Shown in pieces: positions 32,927-42,154 of a stretch of 64,000 nucleotides of DNA. This DNA is from Paractinoplanes pyxinae (GTDB taxonomy: Bacteria > Actinomycetota > Actinomycetes > Mycobacteriales > Micromonosporaceae): assembly GCF_026626335.1 (NCBI RefSeq), contig NZ_JAPNTZ010000001.1:496001-560000 (forward strand), written 5' to 3'. Under the pieces are notes generated by a model. It was not told where the DNA came from, searched no databases, and worked only from the letters and a program-made list of their open reading frames with translations. The stretch's first letter is position 1. Each line of letters starts with the position of its first letter. A program made the translations under genes and the position numbers.

Positions 32927-35188
32927 ATGAGGGCGTTTCGGCGGGATCCGATCCTGATGGCGCTGCTGGCCGTGACCCTGACCGGTTTCGCGCTGTTCGT
33001 GCTGTTCGAGGGCGATCCGCGACGGCAGTCGCAGGTGTTCTGGTGTGCGCAGGTGCCGATGGACGCCGCCCTCGCGTACGGGGCTTGGCGGTTGCGGGCG
33101 CTCGTGCCGCACTACCGGAAGTTCTGGTCGGCCATCGCCTTCGCCGGCTCGTCGTTCACCGTGGGCGACAGCTTCCAGGCGGTGCACACGCTGCTGAACC
33201 CGGCCACCGCCTCGACCGCCGGGACAACCGTACAGTCGGCGTTCTTCATCGTCGGAATGTCGAGCAACGTCCTGGCCTGCCTGCTCTTCCCGCACGGTCT
33301 GCGCTCGGCCCGCGAGAAACTGGTCTTCTGGCTCGACGCGACCACCGTGCTCGTCGGCGGCGGCGTCATGGCCTGGTGTTTCGCCGTCTACCCGGTGACC
33401 GCGCCGGCCGACCGGGTGACCGCCAGCATCACCGCCGCGCTGGTTGTGGTCGGTGCCTTCTCGGCCACGAAAGCGGCACTGGTGCCGCGTCCGCCGATGG
33501 CTCGCAAGGCGGCCTGGCCGATGGTCGCCGCGCCTGTCGTCCAGGGTCTGGCCTCGTTCCTGCCCGGCTCGTTCCAGAACCAGGACCGCTGGTACGTCTT
33601 CGTTGTGCTGCTGATGCCGTCGCTGCTCATCGCCATCGGGCCCCGCATCCAGGAGACGGTGGTCCGCGCCGACGGACCGGTTCAGCCGGCCAAGCGCAAG
33701 CCCTACAGCCTTCTGCCGTACGGCATGATCGCCGTTACCTTCGCCGTCTTCCTCATCGTTCTGCCGGCCGACGTCTCCACCCGGTTCTGGGGCGCCACCG
33801 CGGGCGTCGTCGTCATCACCGCGCTGGTCGCGGCCCGGCAGCTCATCGCGTTCCAGGACAACGTGCGGCTGATCGACCGGCTCGACGTCGCGCTCGAGCA
33901 CCTCACCGACCAGGAGGTGCTGCTGCGCGAGCAGGCCTCGACCGACGGGCTGACCGGGCTGGCCAACCGTACGCACTTCACCGAGCAGCTCGAGATCCAC
34001 CTCGACGCCGGCCGGTCGCCGTCGGTGCTGCTCATCGACCTGGACGACTTCAAGACGGTCAACGACACGATGGGCCACGCGGCCGGCGACGCGCTGCTGG
34101 TCGAGGTGGCCGGGCGGCTGCGGGCCACGGTCCGCGCCGACGACCTGGTCTCGCGGCTGGGCGGCGACGAGTTCACCATCCTGCTGCCCGACACCGGCCC
34201 CGAGGGCGCCCGCCGGGTCGCCGACGACCTGCAGGCCGGGCTGGGCGGATACACCCGGGCCAGCATCGGCGTGGCGTGGGCCCGGCCCGGCGACGAGCCG
34301 GCCACCCTGCTCAGCAACGCCGACATCGCCATGTACGAGGCGAAGCGGCGCGGCAAGGGCACCTCGGTCTGCTTCAGCGACGAGATGGGCGAACGCACCG
34401 CGGCCGACGCCGAGATCATCCGCGACCTCGGCCAGGCCGTCGAGGCCGGTCAGTTCACGCTGGTCTACCAGCCCATCGTGGCGCTCGACGACCTGCGGAT
34501 GACCGGCGTCGAGGCCCTGATCCGGTGGAATCACCCAACCCGGGGCCTGGTCTCGCCGGTCGAGTTCATCCCGCTGGCCGAGCGCTCCGGGCACATCGTG
34601 GCCATCGGGGCGTGGGCGCTGCGCGAGGCGTCCCGCCAGGCCGCCCAGTGGCGAGCCGACTTCCCGGGCGCCGGCAGCCTGACCGTGGGCGTCAACGTGG
34701 CCGGCCGTCAGCTGCGCAGCCCCGGCTTCGTCGATGAGGTGGCCGCCGTACTGCGCGACACCGGCCTGCCGCCGGGCCTGCTCAGTATCGAGGTCACCGA
34801 GACCGCGGTGCTCGACGACGAGGAGTCGGCGGCGGCCCTGCTGGGCCTGCGCGGTCTCGGTCTGCGGCTGGCCCTGGACGACTTCGGCACCGCCGCGTCC
34901 TCGCTCGGCCTGCTGCTGACCGTCCCCGTGACCACGCTCAAGCTGGACCGCTCGTTCGTCGAGTCGATCACCACCGTCGGGCGGCAGGCGGCCGTGGCCA
35001 ACGCGGTCAGCCAGATGGCCAACGCGCTCGACTTCTCGTCGGTGGCCGAGGGCATCGAGACCGACGAGCAGCGCGACCTGATCCGGGGCCTGGGCTACAA
35101 GTACGGCCAGGGCTACCTGTTCGGCCGTCCGCTGCCGCCGCACGAGGTGGCGGCCCGGCTGGAAACCATCGACGGCGTTGTGGTCTGA
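32927..35188 (+). CDS. Membrane-bound GGDEF-EAL cyclic-di-GMP enzyme
   Basis: 753 aa from ATG 32927, preceded by GGGGGAGG. Residues 1-~300 hold roughly eight to ten membrane helices (MASE-like sensor region). Residues ~325-480: diguanylate cyclase domain with intact GGDEF (LGGDEFTILLP). Residues ~490-750: EAL phosphodiesterase domain with EAL (GVEALIRW), metal/catalytic residues in VGVNVAGRQL, DDFGTA, TLKLDRSF and EGIET, and a C-terminal QGYLFGRP. Both active sites look complete, so the protein may be bifunctional or switch with membrane signals. A stand-alone gene. Confidence 0.92.
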   Translation: MRAFRRDPILMALLAVTLTGFALFVLFEGDPRRQSQVFWCAQVPMDAALAYGAWRLRALVPHYRKFWSAIAFAGSSFTVGDSFQAVHTLLNPATASTAGTTVQSAFFIVGMSSNVLACLLFPHGLRSAREKLVFWLDATTVLVGGGVMAWCFAVYPVTAPADRVTASITAALVVVGAFSATKAALVPRPPMARKAAWPMVAAPVVQGLASFLPGSFQNQDRWYVFVVLLMPSLLIAIGPRIQETVVRADGPVQPAKRKPYSLLPYGMIAVTFAVFLIVLPADVSTRFWGATAGVVVITALVAARQLIAFQDNVRLIDRLDVALEHLTDQEVLLREQASTDGLTGLANRTHFTEQLEIHLDAGRSPSVLLIDLDDFKTVNDTMGHAAGDALLVEVAGRLRATVRADDLVSRLGGDEFTILLPDTGPEGARRVADDLQAGLGGYTRASIGVAWARPGDEPATLLSNADIAMYEAKRRGKGTSVCFSDEMGERTAADAEIIRDLGQAVEAGQFTLVYQPIVALDDLRMTGVEALIRWNHPTRGLVSPVEFIPLAERSGHIVAIGAWALREASRQAAQWRADFPGAGSLTVGVNVAGRQLRSPGFVDEVAAVLRDTGLPPGLLSIEVTETAVLDDEESAAALLGLRGLGLRLALDDFGTAASSLGLLLTVPVTTLKLDRSFVESITTVGRQAAVANAVSQMANALDFSSVAEGIETDEQRDLIRGLGYKYGQGYLFGRPLPPHEVAARLETIDGVVV

Positions 35189-35195
35189 ACGGTCG

Positions 35196-35201
35196 TAGGC
35201 T
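35196..35201 (+). promoter_or_regulatory. -10 box of a leaderless promoter
   Basis: TAGGCT six bases before ATG 35208, no Shine-Dalgarno in the intervening or preceding bases, and the upstream gene ends only 8 bp earlier. Confidence 0.5.
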
Positions 35202-35207
35202 GGCCCT

Positions 35208-36440
35208 ATGGTCCAGCGACAGGTTCCCCGGCCGGCCGAGATCCTCGAGCTCATGCGGTTCAAGAAGCCGCAGCTGAACGGGCGCACGCGCCGGCTCGAG
35301 GCGGCGCTCACGATCGAGGATCTGCGGCTGATCGCCAAGCGCCGCACGCCCCGGGCCGCCTTCGACTACACCGACGGCGCGGCCGAGGGCGAGCTCTCCC
35401 TGGCGCGGGCGCGGCAGGCGTTCCAGGACGTCGAGTTCCACCCGTCCGTGCTGAGCGACGTCGCGAACGTCGACACGGCCACCACCGTCTTCGGCGGCCC
35501 GTCGGCGCTGCCGTTCGGCATCGGCCCGACCGGGTTCACCCGGCTCATGCAGACCGAGGGCGAGACGGCCGGCGCCGGTGCGGCCGCCGCCGCGGGCATC
35601 CCGTTCTGCCTCTCCACCCTGGGCACGACCAGCATCGAGACGGTGAAAGAGGTCAACCCGGCCGGCCGCAACTGGTTCCAGCTCTACGTGATGAAACAGC
35701 GCGAGATCTCGTACGCGTTGGTCGAGCGCGCCGCCAAGGCCGGCTTCGACACGTTGTTCTTCACCGTCGACACCCCCGTGGCCGGCGCCCGGCTGCGCGA
35801 CAAGCGCAACGGCTTCAGCATCCCGCCCCAGCTCAGCCTGCGCACGATCGCCAACGCGGTGCCCCGTCCCTGGTGGTGGTACGACTTCCTGACCACGCCG
35901 AAGCTCGAGTTCGCCTCGCTGTCGGCCACCGGCGGCACGGTCGGCGAACTGCTCGACGCGGCCATGGACCCCACCATCAGCTACGAGGACCTGCGCATAG
36001 TCCGCGAGATGTGGCCCGGCAAGCTGGCCGTCAAGGGCGTGCAGACCGTCGAGGACGCCAAGAAGCTGGCCGGCCTGGGCGTCGACGGCATAGTGCTGTC
36101 GAACCACGGCGGCCGCCAGCTCGACCGCGCCCCCATCCCGTTCCACCTGCTGCCCAAGGTGGTGCGCGAGGTCGGCCAGGACGTCGAGGTCACCGTCGAC
36201 ACCGGCATCATGAACGGGGCCGACATCGTCGCGTGCATCGCGCTGGGTGCGCGGTTCACCTTCATCGGCCGGGCTTATCTGTACGGGTTGATGGCGGGCG
36301 GACGACCCGGTGTCGACCGGGCCATCCAGATCCTGACCGAGCAGATCGTCCGCACCATGAAGTTGCTCGGCGCCCACAGCCTCGACGAGCTGAGCCCGGC
36401 CCACGTCACCCAGCTCACCCGCCTCGTACCCGTCAATTGA
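35208..36440 (+). CDS. FMN-dependent alpha-hydroxy-acid oxidase/dehydrogenase (LldD-like)
   Basis: 410 aa. Glycolate-oxidase/L-lactate-dehydrogenase family TIM barrel: [12 protein letters not shown] near residue 51, [19 protein letters not shown]/substrate loop, [41 protein letters not shown] with the FMN Lys, active-site His in [13 protein letters not shown], and the phosphate-binding DTGIMNG. No signal peptide; cytoplasmic or peripheral. Oxidises an L-2-hydroxy acid such as lactate. The pre-mycofactocin synthase MftD belongs to the same family, but no mycofactocin genes are here. Confidence 0.9.
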   Translation: MVQRQVPRPAEILELMRFKKPQLNGRTRRLEAALTIEDLRLIAKRRTPRAAFDYTDGAAEGELSLARARQAFQDVEFHPSVLSDVANVDTATTVFGGPSALPFGIGPTGFTRLMQTEGETAGAGAAAAAGIPFCLSTLGTTSIETVKEVNPAGRNWFQLYVMKQREISYALVERAAKAGFDTLFFTVDTPVAGARLRDKRNGFSIPPQLSLRTIANAVPRPWWWYDFLTTPKLEFASLSATGGTVGELLDAAMDPTISYEDLRIVREMWPGKLAVKGVQTVEDAKKLAGLGVDGIVLSNHGGRQLDRAPIPFHLLPKVVREVGQDVEVTVDTGIMNGADIVACIALGARFTFIGRAYLYGLMAGGRPGVDRAIQILTEQIVRTMKLLGAHSLDELSPAHVTQLTRLVPVN

Positions 36441-37374
36441 GGCGCAGACGGACCTGGACGGGGAAATGGTCGCTCGGGAACTGGCGGCCGGTGTGATGGG
36501 TGTTGACGAGCGCGGCCGTGGCGGTGACGCCCGGTGAGGTGAGGATCCAGTCGATGCGGGGGCCGTCCGGCTGGATCGGCTGGTAGCCGTGGAACGTGTT
36601 GTAGGCCGGGCCGCGGGTGGCGGCGGTGGTCCACGTGTCCTGCAAGCCGGCCTGGTTGACCAGCAGGTTGTAGACGTAGCTGCCCGATCCGGCGGGGGTG
36701 TTGAAGTCACCGGTCAGGATGATCGGCAGCTTCGGGTTCAGCGCGGACAGGCGGCTGCGGATCAGCTCGGCGGCGTGGCGGCGGGCATTTTCGCTGGCGT
36801 TGTCGAGGTGGGTGTTGACGGCGTAGAAACGCGTGCCGGTTGCGCGATCGACGAACCGGACCCAGGTGACCATGCGTACGGAGAAACCGCCCCACGTCTC
36901 GGAACCGGGCACGGTCGGCGTGTCGGAAAGCCAGAAATTTCCGTACGCCTGGGGAGTGAGCCGCTGCTTGCGGTAGAACACGGCCATGAACTCGCCGATG
37001 GTGCCGCCCAGCCGCCCCTTGCCGATGTAGTCGTACCCGTCGCCCAGGTCGGCCTTGATGTCCTGCAGCTGGTGAACGAGGCCTTCCTGGGTGCCGATCA
37101 GGTCGGGCTGCTCGGCCGTCAGCAGCTTTTTCATGACCGGCCGCCGCTGAACCCACGAGTTCGGCTCGACGATCCCCGCGTACCGGAGGTTGAAGGTCAT
37201 CACCTGCAGATCGGCGGCCGCCGCCCGACCCGCGAGCGCCTCCATCGCCGGCAGAACCGGCCCGATCGCCGCCACGGTGACCGACAGCATGCTCACGACG
37301 GCGAGCGCAGCCGAGATCAGCGACCGCAGGGCACCCCGCCGCCCCGCCGCGAATCGACCGCCGCGAATCGCCAT
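36433..37374 (-). CDS. Secreted endonuclease/exonuclease/phosphatase (EEP) family protein
   Basis: 313 aa from ATG 37374, chosen because a TATCAT box lies six bases upstream (leaderless type); a longer frame to 37551 overlaps the divergent gene. An N-terminal hydrophobic signal/anchor covers residues ~18-40. EEP/DNase I-like motifs: [14 protein letters not shown] with catalytic Glu, [17 protein letters not shown] and SDHFPV at the end. The family includes secreted sphingomyelinases and nucleases, and the substrate is not predictable. Its 3' end overlaps the FMN oxidase gene by 8 bp. Confidence 0.87.
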   Translation of the reverse strand: MAIRGGRFAAGRRGALRSLISAALAVVSMLSVTVAAIGPVLPAMEALAGRAAAADLQVMTFNLRYAGIVEPNSWVQRRPVMKKLLTAEQPDLIGTQEGLVHQLQDIKADLGDGYDYIGKGRLGGTIGEFMAVFYRKQRLTPQAYGNFWLSDTPTVPGSETWGGFSVRMVTWVRFVDRATGTRFYAVNTHLDNASENARRHAAELIRSRLSALNPKLPIILTGDFNTPAGSGSYVYNLLVNQAGLQDTWTTAATRGPAYNTFHGYQPIQPDGPRIDWILTSPGVTATAALVNTHHTGRQFPSDHFPVQVRLRLN

Positions 37375-37380
37375 GCCGCC

Positions 37381-37386
37381 ATGATA
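37381..37386 (-). promoter_or_regulatory. -10 box of a leaderless promoter (EEP gene)
   Basis: Reading leftward, TATCAT is followed by six bases and the ATG at 37374; there is no Shine-Dalgarno. Confidence 0.45.
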
Positions 37387-37449
37387 GTTGGCGGGGTCCG
37401 CCGGCCACCGCGCTTGCCCGCCTGTCGCGCTCCGCTGCAGGATGCGGAC

Positions 37450-38361
37450 ATGCCCGACTCCAAGGCCATGGGGCAGTGGTTCGACCTGATGGTCGCGGCG
37501 CCCGACTTCCTCGCGCCGAGCCGTCGCGAACACGAGGCCCGGTTCGAGCACCCATGGCCCGCGACGGTCGAGGAGGTGTCACTGGCCCGCGACGGCGACC
37601 AGGTGGTCGGGGGCGCGTCGTATCTGCTGCCGCAGGCCGAGAACCAGCACATGCTGCAGGCGGAGCTGGTCGTGCACCCGAAGTATCGCCGTCGCGGTAT
37701 CGGCACCGGGCTAATGAACGACGTTGTCGCGGCCGCCCGGCGGCACGGCCGTAGCCTGATCGAGGTCGAGGTGGCGCGGCCCGGCGACGGCTACGACTAT
37801 CTCAAGCACCGGGGGCACCGGCCGGGCATGACCAGCATCAGGTCGCGCCTGGAGGTGACGGACGCCGAGGTGCCGAGTCCGGCCGACGGCTATTCGCTCG
37901 TGCAGTGGCGCGACGCGGTGCCCTCCGAGATCATCGGCGACGTGGCCGCGCTGCAAGGCCGGCTGTCGCTGGCCACCTCCACCGGCGGCCCGCAGGTCTT
38001 CGACCCCGATCGCGTATGGGCCCAAGAGGCGACGCAGCTCGGCCGGGGTCACCGCTGGTATTCCACCGCGGCCCGGCACGATGCGACCGGCCGGATCGTC
38101 GCCCGCACCAAGCTGGCCTTCGAGTCGGACGACGACGCCCAGGCCCGCCAGCGGATCACCATCGTCGAGCCCGCCCACCGCGGCCACGGCTTGGGCTTGG
38201 CGGTGAAGGCGGCCAATCATGCGTACGCGAGATCGTTCGAGCCGAGAATGCGGTACATCGAGGCGTGGAACGCCGAGAACAACACGCACATGCGCGCGGT
38301 GAACGCCAAGCTAGGCTTCAAGCCGGTCGACGAGTGGTGCGTGTTCCAGCTGCCGGCCTGA
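37450..38361 (+). CDS. Two-domain GNAT acetyltransferase
   Basis: 303 aa from ATG 37450. In-frame ATG 37381 and TTG 37414 would add 23 or 12 residues and cannot be excluded, since the first GNAT strand looks slightly short. First GNAT domain: acyl-CoA loop VVHPKYRRRGIGTGLM (about residues 77-92). Second domain: VEPAHRGHGLGLAVK (about residues 239-253) followed by YIEAWNAENNTHMRAVNAKLGF, the usual GNAT end. This tandem layout resembles mycothiol synthase (MshD)-like proteins, but no thiol-pathway gene is near. The 3' end overlaps the convergent GNAT gene by 44 bp. Confidence 0.87.
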   Translation: MPDSKAMGQWFDLMVAAPDFLAPSRREHEARFEHPWPATVEEVSLARDGDQVVGGASYLLPQAENQHMLQAELVVHPKYRRRGIGTGLMNDVVAAARRHGRSLIEVEVARPGDGYDYLKHRGHRPGMTSIRSRLEVTDAEVPSPADGYSLVQWRDAVPSEIIGDVAALQGRLSLATSTGGPQVFDPDRVWAQEATQLGRGHRWYSTAARHDATGRIVARTKLAFESDDDAQARQRITIVEPAHRGHGLGLAVKAANHAYARSFEPRMRYIEAWNAENNTHMRAVNAKLGFKPVDEWCVFQLPA

Positions 38362-38824
38362 GCAGCATGGTGTCGGAGTTGCCGTTGCGCCCGACCACCT
38401 CGAAGCCCGGCCGCTCGTACAGCCATCGAACGGCGTTGCCGTCCTCGACGCTGAGGCTCAGCCCAGGCAGACGTCGCTCCCAGGCGGCCTCGATGACGTT
38501 GCTCATCAGCCGCGTCGCCACGCCGCGACCGCGGGCCTGCGGCAGCACACCGAGCGTCAGCTCAGGAACATCGGGTGCCACGAAGCCGTAGCCGGCGCGG
38601 TCGGCCGGCAGCGCACGGCCCCAGACAGCACCCACCGGCGCACCGTCGACCATCGCCACCACGCCCAAGTCGCCGTCGGCCGGGAATTCTTCGAGATAGC
38701 GCCGCGCCATCGCGTCGGTCCGGATCCAGTCGAGGGTGAAGCGGGCTTCGGACCAGTTGTACGCCTCCAACAGCACCCGCTCGAGGAAGGGCACATCCCG
38801 CACGTCCGCCGGCCGCATCAACAC
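38318..38824 (-). CDS. GNAT-family N-acetyltransferase
   Basis: 168 aa from GTG 38824, with ATG 38818 as alternative. GTG is favoured because TAGCGT stands exactly six bases upstream (38836-38831), the leaderless pattern seen elsewhere here. A single GNAT domain: MRPADVRDVPFLERVL start, PELTLGVLPQARGRGVATRLM acyl-CoA loop, and LSVEDGNAVRWLYERPGFEVVGRNG end. Acceptor unknown. Convergent with, and overlapping, the two-domain GNAT by 44 bp. Confidence 0.87.
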   Translation of the reverse strand: MLMRPADVRDVPFLERVLLEAYNWSEARFTLDWIRTDAMARRYLEEFPADGDLGVVAMVDGAPVGAVWGRALPADRAGYGFVAPDVPELTLGVLPQARGRGVATRLMSNVIEAAWERRLPGLSLSVEDGNAVRWLYERPGFEVVGRNGNSDTMLLRPAAGTRTTRRPA

Positions 38825-39004
38825 AGGCCCACGCTATCGAGAGCCACCGACCGCGGACGATCCGATCGTGCCGCGGGTTCGGCGGCAGCTCGCTCCGATC
38901 GCGCCTGCCGGGGGTTCGACGACAGCCCGCCCCGAAGGCGCCCGCGGCGACCTCGAAGCCCGAGCGAGCACGGCGGCCCGCCCGGCGTCTTCGATCAGCC
39001 GGCC

Positions 39005-39682
39005 TCAGCGACCGGCGGCCGGCGGACTGTACTGGTCGCATCGGCTGGCCTGCCCGGCCTCGGTGAGGGTCCACCCGGCGCAGAGGCGCAGCGGAGGCTG
39101 GACTCCCCGGAACATGTAGGACGCCTGCGCACGGAACGGCGTGCGCCCGCGACCACAGTGGCGCGCGACCGTACGCCATTCGAGCCCGTCGGCCGGTCCG
39201 CTGGCCCCCACCTGCAGGACGGCACACCGGAACAAATTCCGGCCGGTCAGAGCGCCGGTGATGCGGAACGGAGGCACCGGCCGCTCCGGAATGCTCATCA
39301 TGTGCTCGTACTTGCCCTGCGCAACGACACTGCCGATGGAAAGGCGAAACCTGGCCGGGTCGACGGCAGCGGCCGCGGAGGCGGGGTCCGCAGCGACGCG
39401 AGCTGCGAGGTCTTGTGCTCCAGCGGCAGGAGCTGCGGCGGTCGGAGCTGCGACGGCGGGGGCTGCGGTGGCGCGGCCTGCGACGGCGTGTGCCGCAGCG
39501 CCGCGGCGCGCGACGACGGGGCTCGTGGCGGCCTGCGCTGCAGTCGCGGGGGCGGCGAGCTCAGAAGTTGTAGCGACGGGGGCCGCGACGGCACGGGCCG
39601 AAGCGGCGTCAGCTGCCATGGCGGGCGCTGCGGGGGCAAGCAGGGTGACGCCGGCAAGCGTGCTGAGGACGAGGTTTTTCAC
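39005..39682 (-). CDS. Secreted Ala/Pro-rich protein, function unknown
   Basis: 225 aa from GTG 39682. Signal peptide (MKNLVLSTLAGVTLLAPAAP, cleavage near AMAAD). Residues ~25-110 are Ala-rich low complexity with repeated AAPA/VAAPTA-like words, then a ~115-residue globular part containing two or three Cys (FRCAVLQVG, RHCGRG, LCAGW, RCDQY). No family recognised. The preceding ~180 bp (38825-39004) hold no gene I can support. Confidence 0.65.
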   Translation of the reverse strand: MKNLVLSTLAGVTLLAPAAPAMAADAASARAVAAPVATTSELAAPATAAQAATSPVVARRGAAAHAVAGRATAAPAVAAPTAAAPAAGAQDLAARVAADPASAAAAVDPARFRLSIGSVVAQGKYEHMMSIPERPVPPFRITGALTGRNLFRCAVLQVGASGPADGLEWRTVARHCGRGRTPFRAQASYMFRGVQPPLRLCAGWTLTEAGQASRCDQYSPPAAGR

Positions 39683-39720
39683 AAGAAGAACAACGGTGAT
39701 CGCTGGTGGGAGGACTCGTT

Positions 39721-40602
39721 ATGCGCAATTACATCCTTACGGGCACGCCGGGCTCGGGAAAGACAGCCCTGCTCCGGTGGCTGGAGCTGGCCGGTTACGC
39801 CGTCGTCGAAGAGGCGGCCACGGACGTCATCGCCCTACGACAGGCGCTAGGCGTCGAGGAGCCGTGGCGCGAACCAGGCTTCCTTGAGCGCATCGCAGAC
39901 CTGCAGCGCCGCCGTCACCAAGCCGCCGAGCGACAAGGCGCCGGAGTCGAAAGTGGCCTGTCCGGACCAGCGCCGAGCGGCCCAGGTGCCATCGTCTTCT
40001 TCGACCGGTCACCGGTGTGCACTCTGGCGCTCAGCCGCCACCTCGGCCTTCCGGCACCCGACAACCTGTTGCAAGAGGTTGAGCGAATGCGCGCTGACCT
40101 GCACGTATCGGCCGGCGAGTTGGTCGAAGGTGAGCGAATGTTGCGTGCGCGGGCTGAGTCGTTGGTTGAAGGTGAGCGAAGGCGTACGGGCCCGCTCGCG
40201 GCGGGTCGGCCGATGGCTGAAGGTGAGCGAATGCGTGCCGACTTGCGCGCGGCGGCTCTGTCGACGGTCGAAGGTGAGCGAGTGGACGGCGGATTGCACG
40301 TTTCGGCCGACGGACTGGCTGAAGGTGAGCGAATGGACACTGGGTTGCACGTCTTGGGTGCCGCACTGGTCGAAGGTGAGCGAATGGGCGGTCGGCGGAT
40401 GTACGAAGCGACGGTCTTCTTCGTGCGCAACCAAGGGTTTGTGCAACCTACGGCTGCTCGACGGATTGGTCTTGCGGAGTCACTGGCGTTTGAGCGGATC
40501 CATGAGGCGGCGTACCTCGAGCTCGGCTTCCGGCTCGTCGACGTGCCGGCTGGGCCTCTCGAGGGGCGGGGCGCTCTCGTCCTTCACAGCCTCGGGGGGT
40601 GA
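39721..40602 (+). CDS. AAA_28-type ATPase interrupted by a VEGERM repeat insert
   Basis: 293 aa from ATG 39721 with GGGAGGA six bases upstream. N-terminus: P-loop TGTPGSGKTALL and Walker-B/lid FFDRSPVCTLALSRHLG as in small AAA_28 ATPases (~175-190 aa). C-terminus: FFVRNQGFVQPTAARRIG and FERIHEAAYLELGFRLV, the family's conserved end. Between them, about residues 119-222 are an extra block of 14-17-residue units each opening with (V/A)EGERM. The core is otherwise intact. Role of the family is unknown (nucleotide kinase-like). The last 123 bp overlap the convergent qcrB gene. Confidence 0.85.
   Translation: MRNYILTGTPGSGKTALLRWLELAGYAVVEEAATDVIALRQALGVEEPWREPGFLERIADLQRRRHQAAERQGAGVESGLSGPAPSGPGAIVFFDRSPVCTLALSRHLGLPAPDNLLQEVERMRADLHVSAGELVEGERMLRARAESLVEGERRRTGPLAAGRPMAEGERMRADLRAAALSTVEGERVDGGLHVSADGLAEGERMDTGLHVLGAALVEGERMGGRRMYEATVFFVRNQGFVQPTAARRIGLAESLAFERIHEAAYLELGFRLVDVPAGPLEGRGALVLHSLGG
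40075..40386 (+). repeat. 51-bp in-frame minisatellite inside the AAA ATPase gene
   Basis: The 15-mer GAAGGTGAGCGAATG (first copy GAGGTTGAGCGAATG) begins at 40075, 40126, 40168, 40219, 40270, 40321 and 40372. Spacing is 51 bp except one 42-bp interval. The words between copies are far less conserved, so the 15-mer is the conserved core. Confidence 0.93.
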
Positions 40603-42126
40603 GGGGCGTTCGAGCGGGAAGAAGAAACCCTTGATCGCGGGGGCCAGGGCGCCTAGGCGGTTCATCTTCTTCGGCACTACCCAACCTGCGTACGGGGAAG
40701 GCTTTTCGGACAAGGGCTGATGGACCTCGACGAAAGCGCCGGTGGGGAGGCGGCGGATTATTCCGGTTTCTACGCCGTGGGCCAGGACCTCGCGGTCGTG
40801 TTGTTGCAGGCCCAGGCACAGGCGGACGGTGATCCAGTAGGTCAGGGGCGGGCCCACCAGCAGGCCGATGCGGCCGGCCCAAGTCATCGCGTTCAGGCTT
40901 ACGTGGAACTTGTCGGCGATGATGTCGTTGCCGCCGGAGATCGTGGCTATCAGGAAGAACGTGAGGGCCATGACCCCCACGCCGGTGCGGTGTGGGACGT
41001 CGCGCGGGCGTTGCAGCAGGTTGTGGCGTTCGTAGTCCTTCGTCATGCGTCTTTCGAGGAACGGATAGATGGCGGTCAGCGTCAGCAACGCGCCGAAACC
41101 GACGACCGACGGCCAGAAGATGGGCGGGATGCTGTAGCCGTCGCCGATCGGGATGGTGATCTGCCAGGCCGGCATGAGGCGCACCAGGCCGTCCAGGAAC
41201 ATGACGTACCAGTCGGGCTGGCTGGCCGCTGACACGTCGGCCGCCCGGTACGGGCCGAACAGCCAGACCGGGTTGATCTGGAACAGGCCGGCGCTGAGCG
41301 CGATCACGGCGGTCACCGACAGGAACATGCCGCCCTGCTTGAGCGCGTACCGGGGGAACATGCGCTCGCCGACCACGTTGTGCTCGGTCCGGCCGGGGCC
41401 CGGCCATTGTGTGTGTTTCTGCACGAACACCAGGCCGACATGCACGACCACGAGCGCCAGCAGCACGGCCGGGATGAGCAGGACGTGCAGGATGAAGAAC
41501 CGGCCGATGATCAGCTCGCTGGGGAACTCGCCGCCGAACAGCGCCGCCGACAGCCAGGTGCCGACGACCGGGATCGACAGGATGATGGCCGAGGCGATGC
41601 GCAGCCCGGTGCCGGAGAGGCCGTCGTCGGGCAGCGAGTAACCGGTGAAGCCGGCCAGGAACCCGAACACGAACAGGCCCACACCCAGCAGCCAGTTGGC
41701 CTCGCGCGGCTTGCGGAAGGCGCCGGTGAAGAACGTGCGCGCCATGTGCACGACGATCGCGGCCATGAACAGCAGCGCCGCCCAGTGGTGCATCTGGCGC
41801 AGGAACAGCCCGCCGCGCACCTCGAACGACAAGTTGAGTGTCGATTCGTACGCCCGGGACACCTCGACGCCGCGCAGCGCCGGATACGAGCCCTGATACG
41901 TGACCTCCTGCATCGACGGCTCGTAGAACAGCGTCAGGAACACCCCGGTCAGGATCAACATGACGAACGAGAACAACGCGATCTCGCCCAACAGGAACGA
42001 CCAGTGGTCGGGGAACACCTTGTTGAGCAGCCCGCGCAGGGGCGTGGCGACCCGGAATCGCTCGTCCACCCCGGCCGCGGCGGCTGACACCTGCTGAGCT
42101 CGCGTCCGTTTGGTTCGCACCACCAT
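40480..42126 (-). CDS. qcrB: Cytochrome bc1 complex cytochrome b subunit (QcrB), orphan copy
   Basis: 548 aa from ATG 42126 (GTG 42132 also in frame). Heme-ligand histidines are in two helices: RQMHHWAALLFMAAIVVHMAR and FFILHVLLIPAVLLALVVVH. A Qo-site-like PVW is in NPVWLFGPY; the conserved GYSLPDDGLSGTG and QPDWYVMFLDGLVRLMP are present. About eight or nine membrane helices and the actinobacterial C-terminal extension are also seen. It is the quinol-oxidising subunit of the menaquinol:cytochrome c reductase. No qcrA, qcrC or cta genes are adjacent, so this is a solitary, perhaps second, copy. The 3' end overlaps the AAA ATPase gene. Confidence 0.93.
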   Translation of the reverse strand: MVVRTKRTRAQQVSAAAAGVDERFRVATPLRGLLNKVFPDHWSFLLGEIALFSFVMLILTGVFLTLFYEPSMQEVTYQGSYPALRGVEVSRAYESTLNLSFEVRGGLFLRQMHHWAALLFMAAIVVHMARTFFTGAFRKPREANWLLGVGLFVFGFLAGFTGYSLPDDGLSGTGLRIASAIILSIPVVGTWLSAALFGGEFPSELIIGRFFILHVLLIPAVLLALVVVHVGLVFVQKHTQWPGPGRTEHNVVGERMFPRYALKQGGMFLSVTAVIALSAGLFQINPVWLFGPYRAADVSAASQPDWYVMFLDGLVRLMPAWQITIPIGDGYSIPPIFWPSVVGFGALLTLTAIYPFLERRMTKDYERHNLLQRPRDVPHRTGVGVMALTFFLIATISGGNDIIADKFHVSLNAMTWAGRIGLLVGPPLTYWITVRLCLGLQQHDREVLAHGVETGIIRRLPTGAFVEVHQPLSEKPSPYAGWVVPKKMNRLGALAPAIKGFFFPLERPSPPEAVKDESAPPLERPSRHVDEPEAELEVRRLMDPLKRQ

Positions 42127-42154
42127 GACCACATGACTGCGGAGCCCCGGCCGA

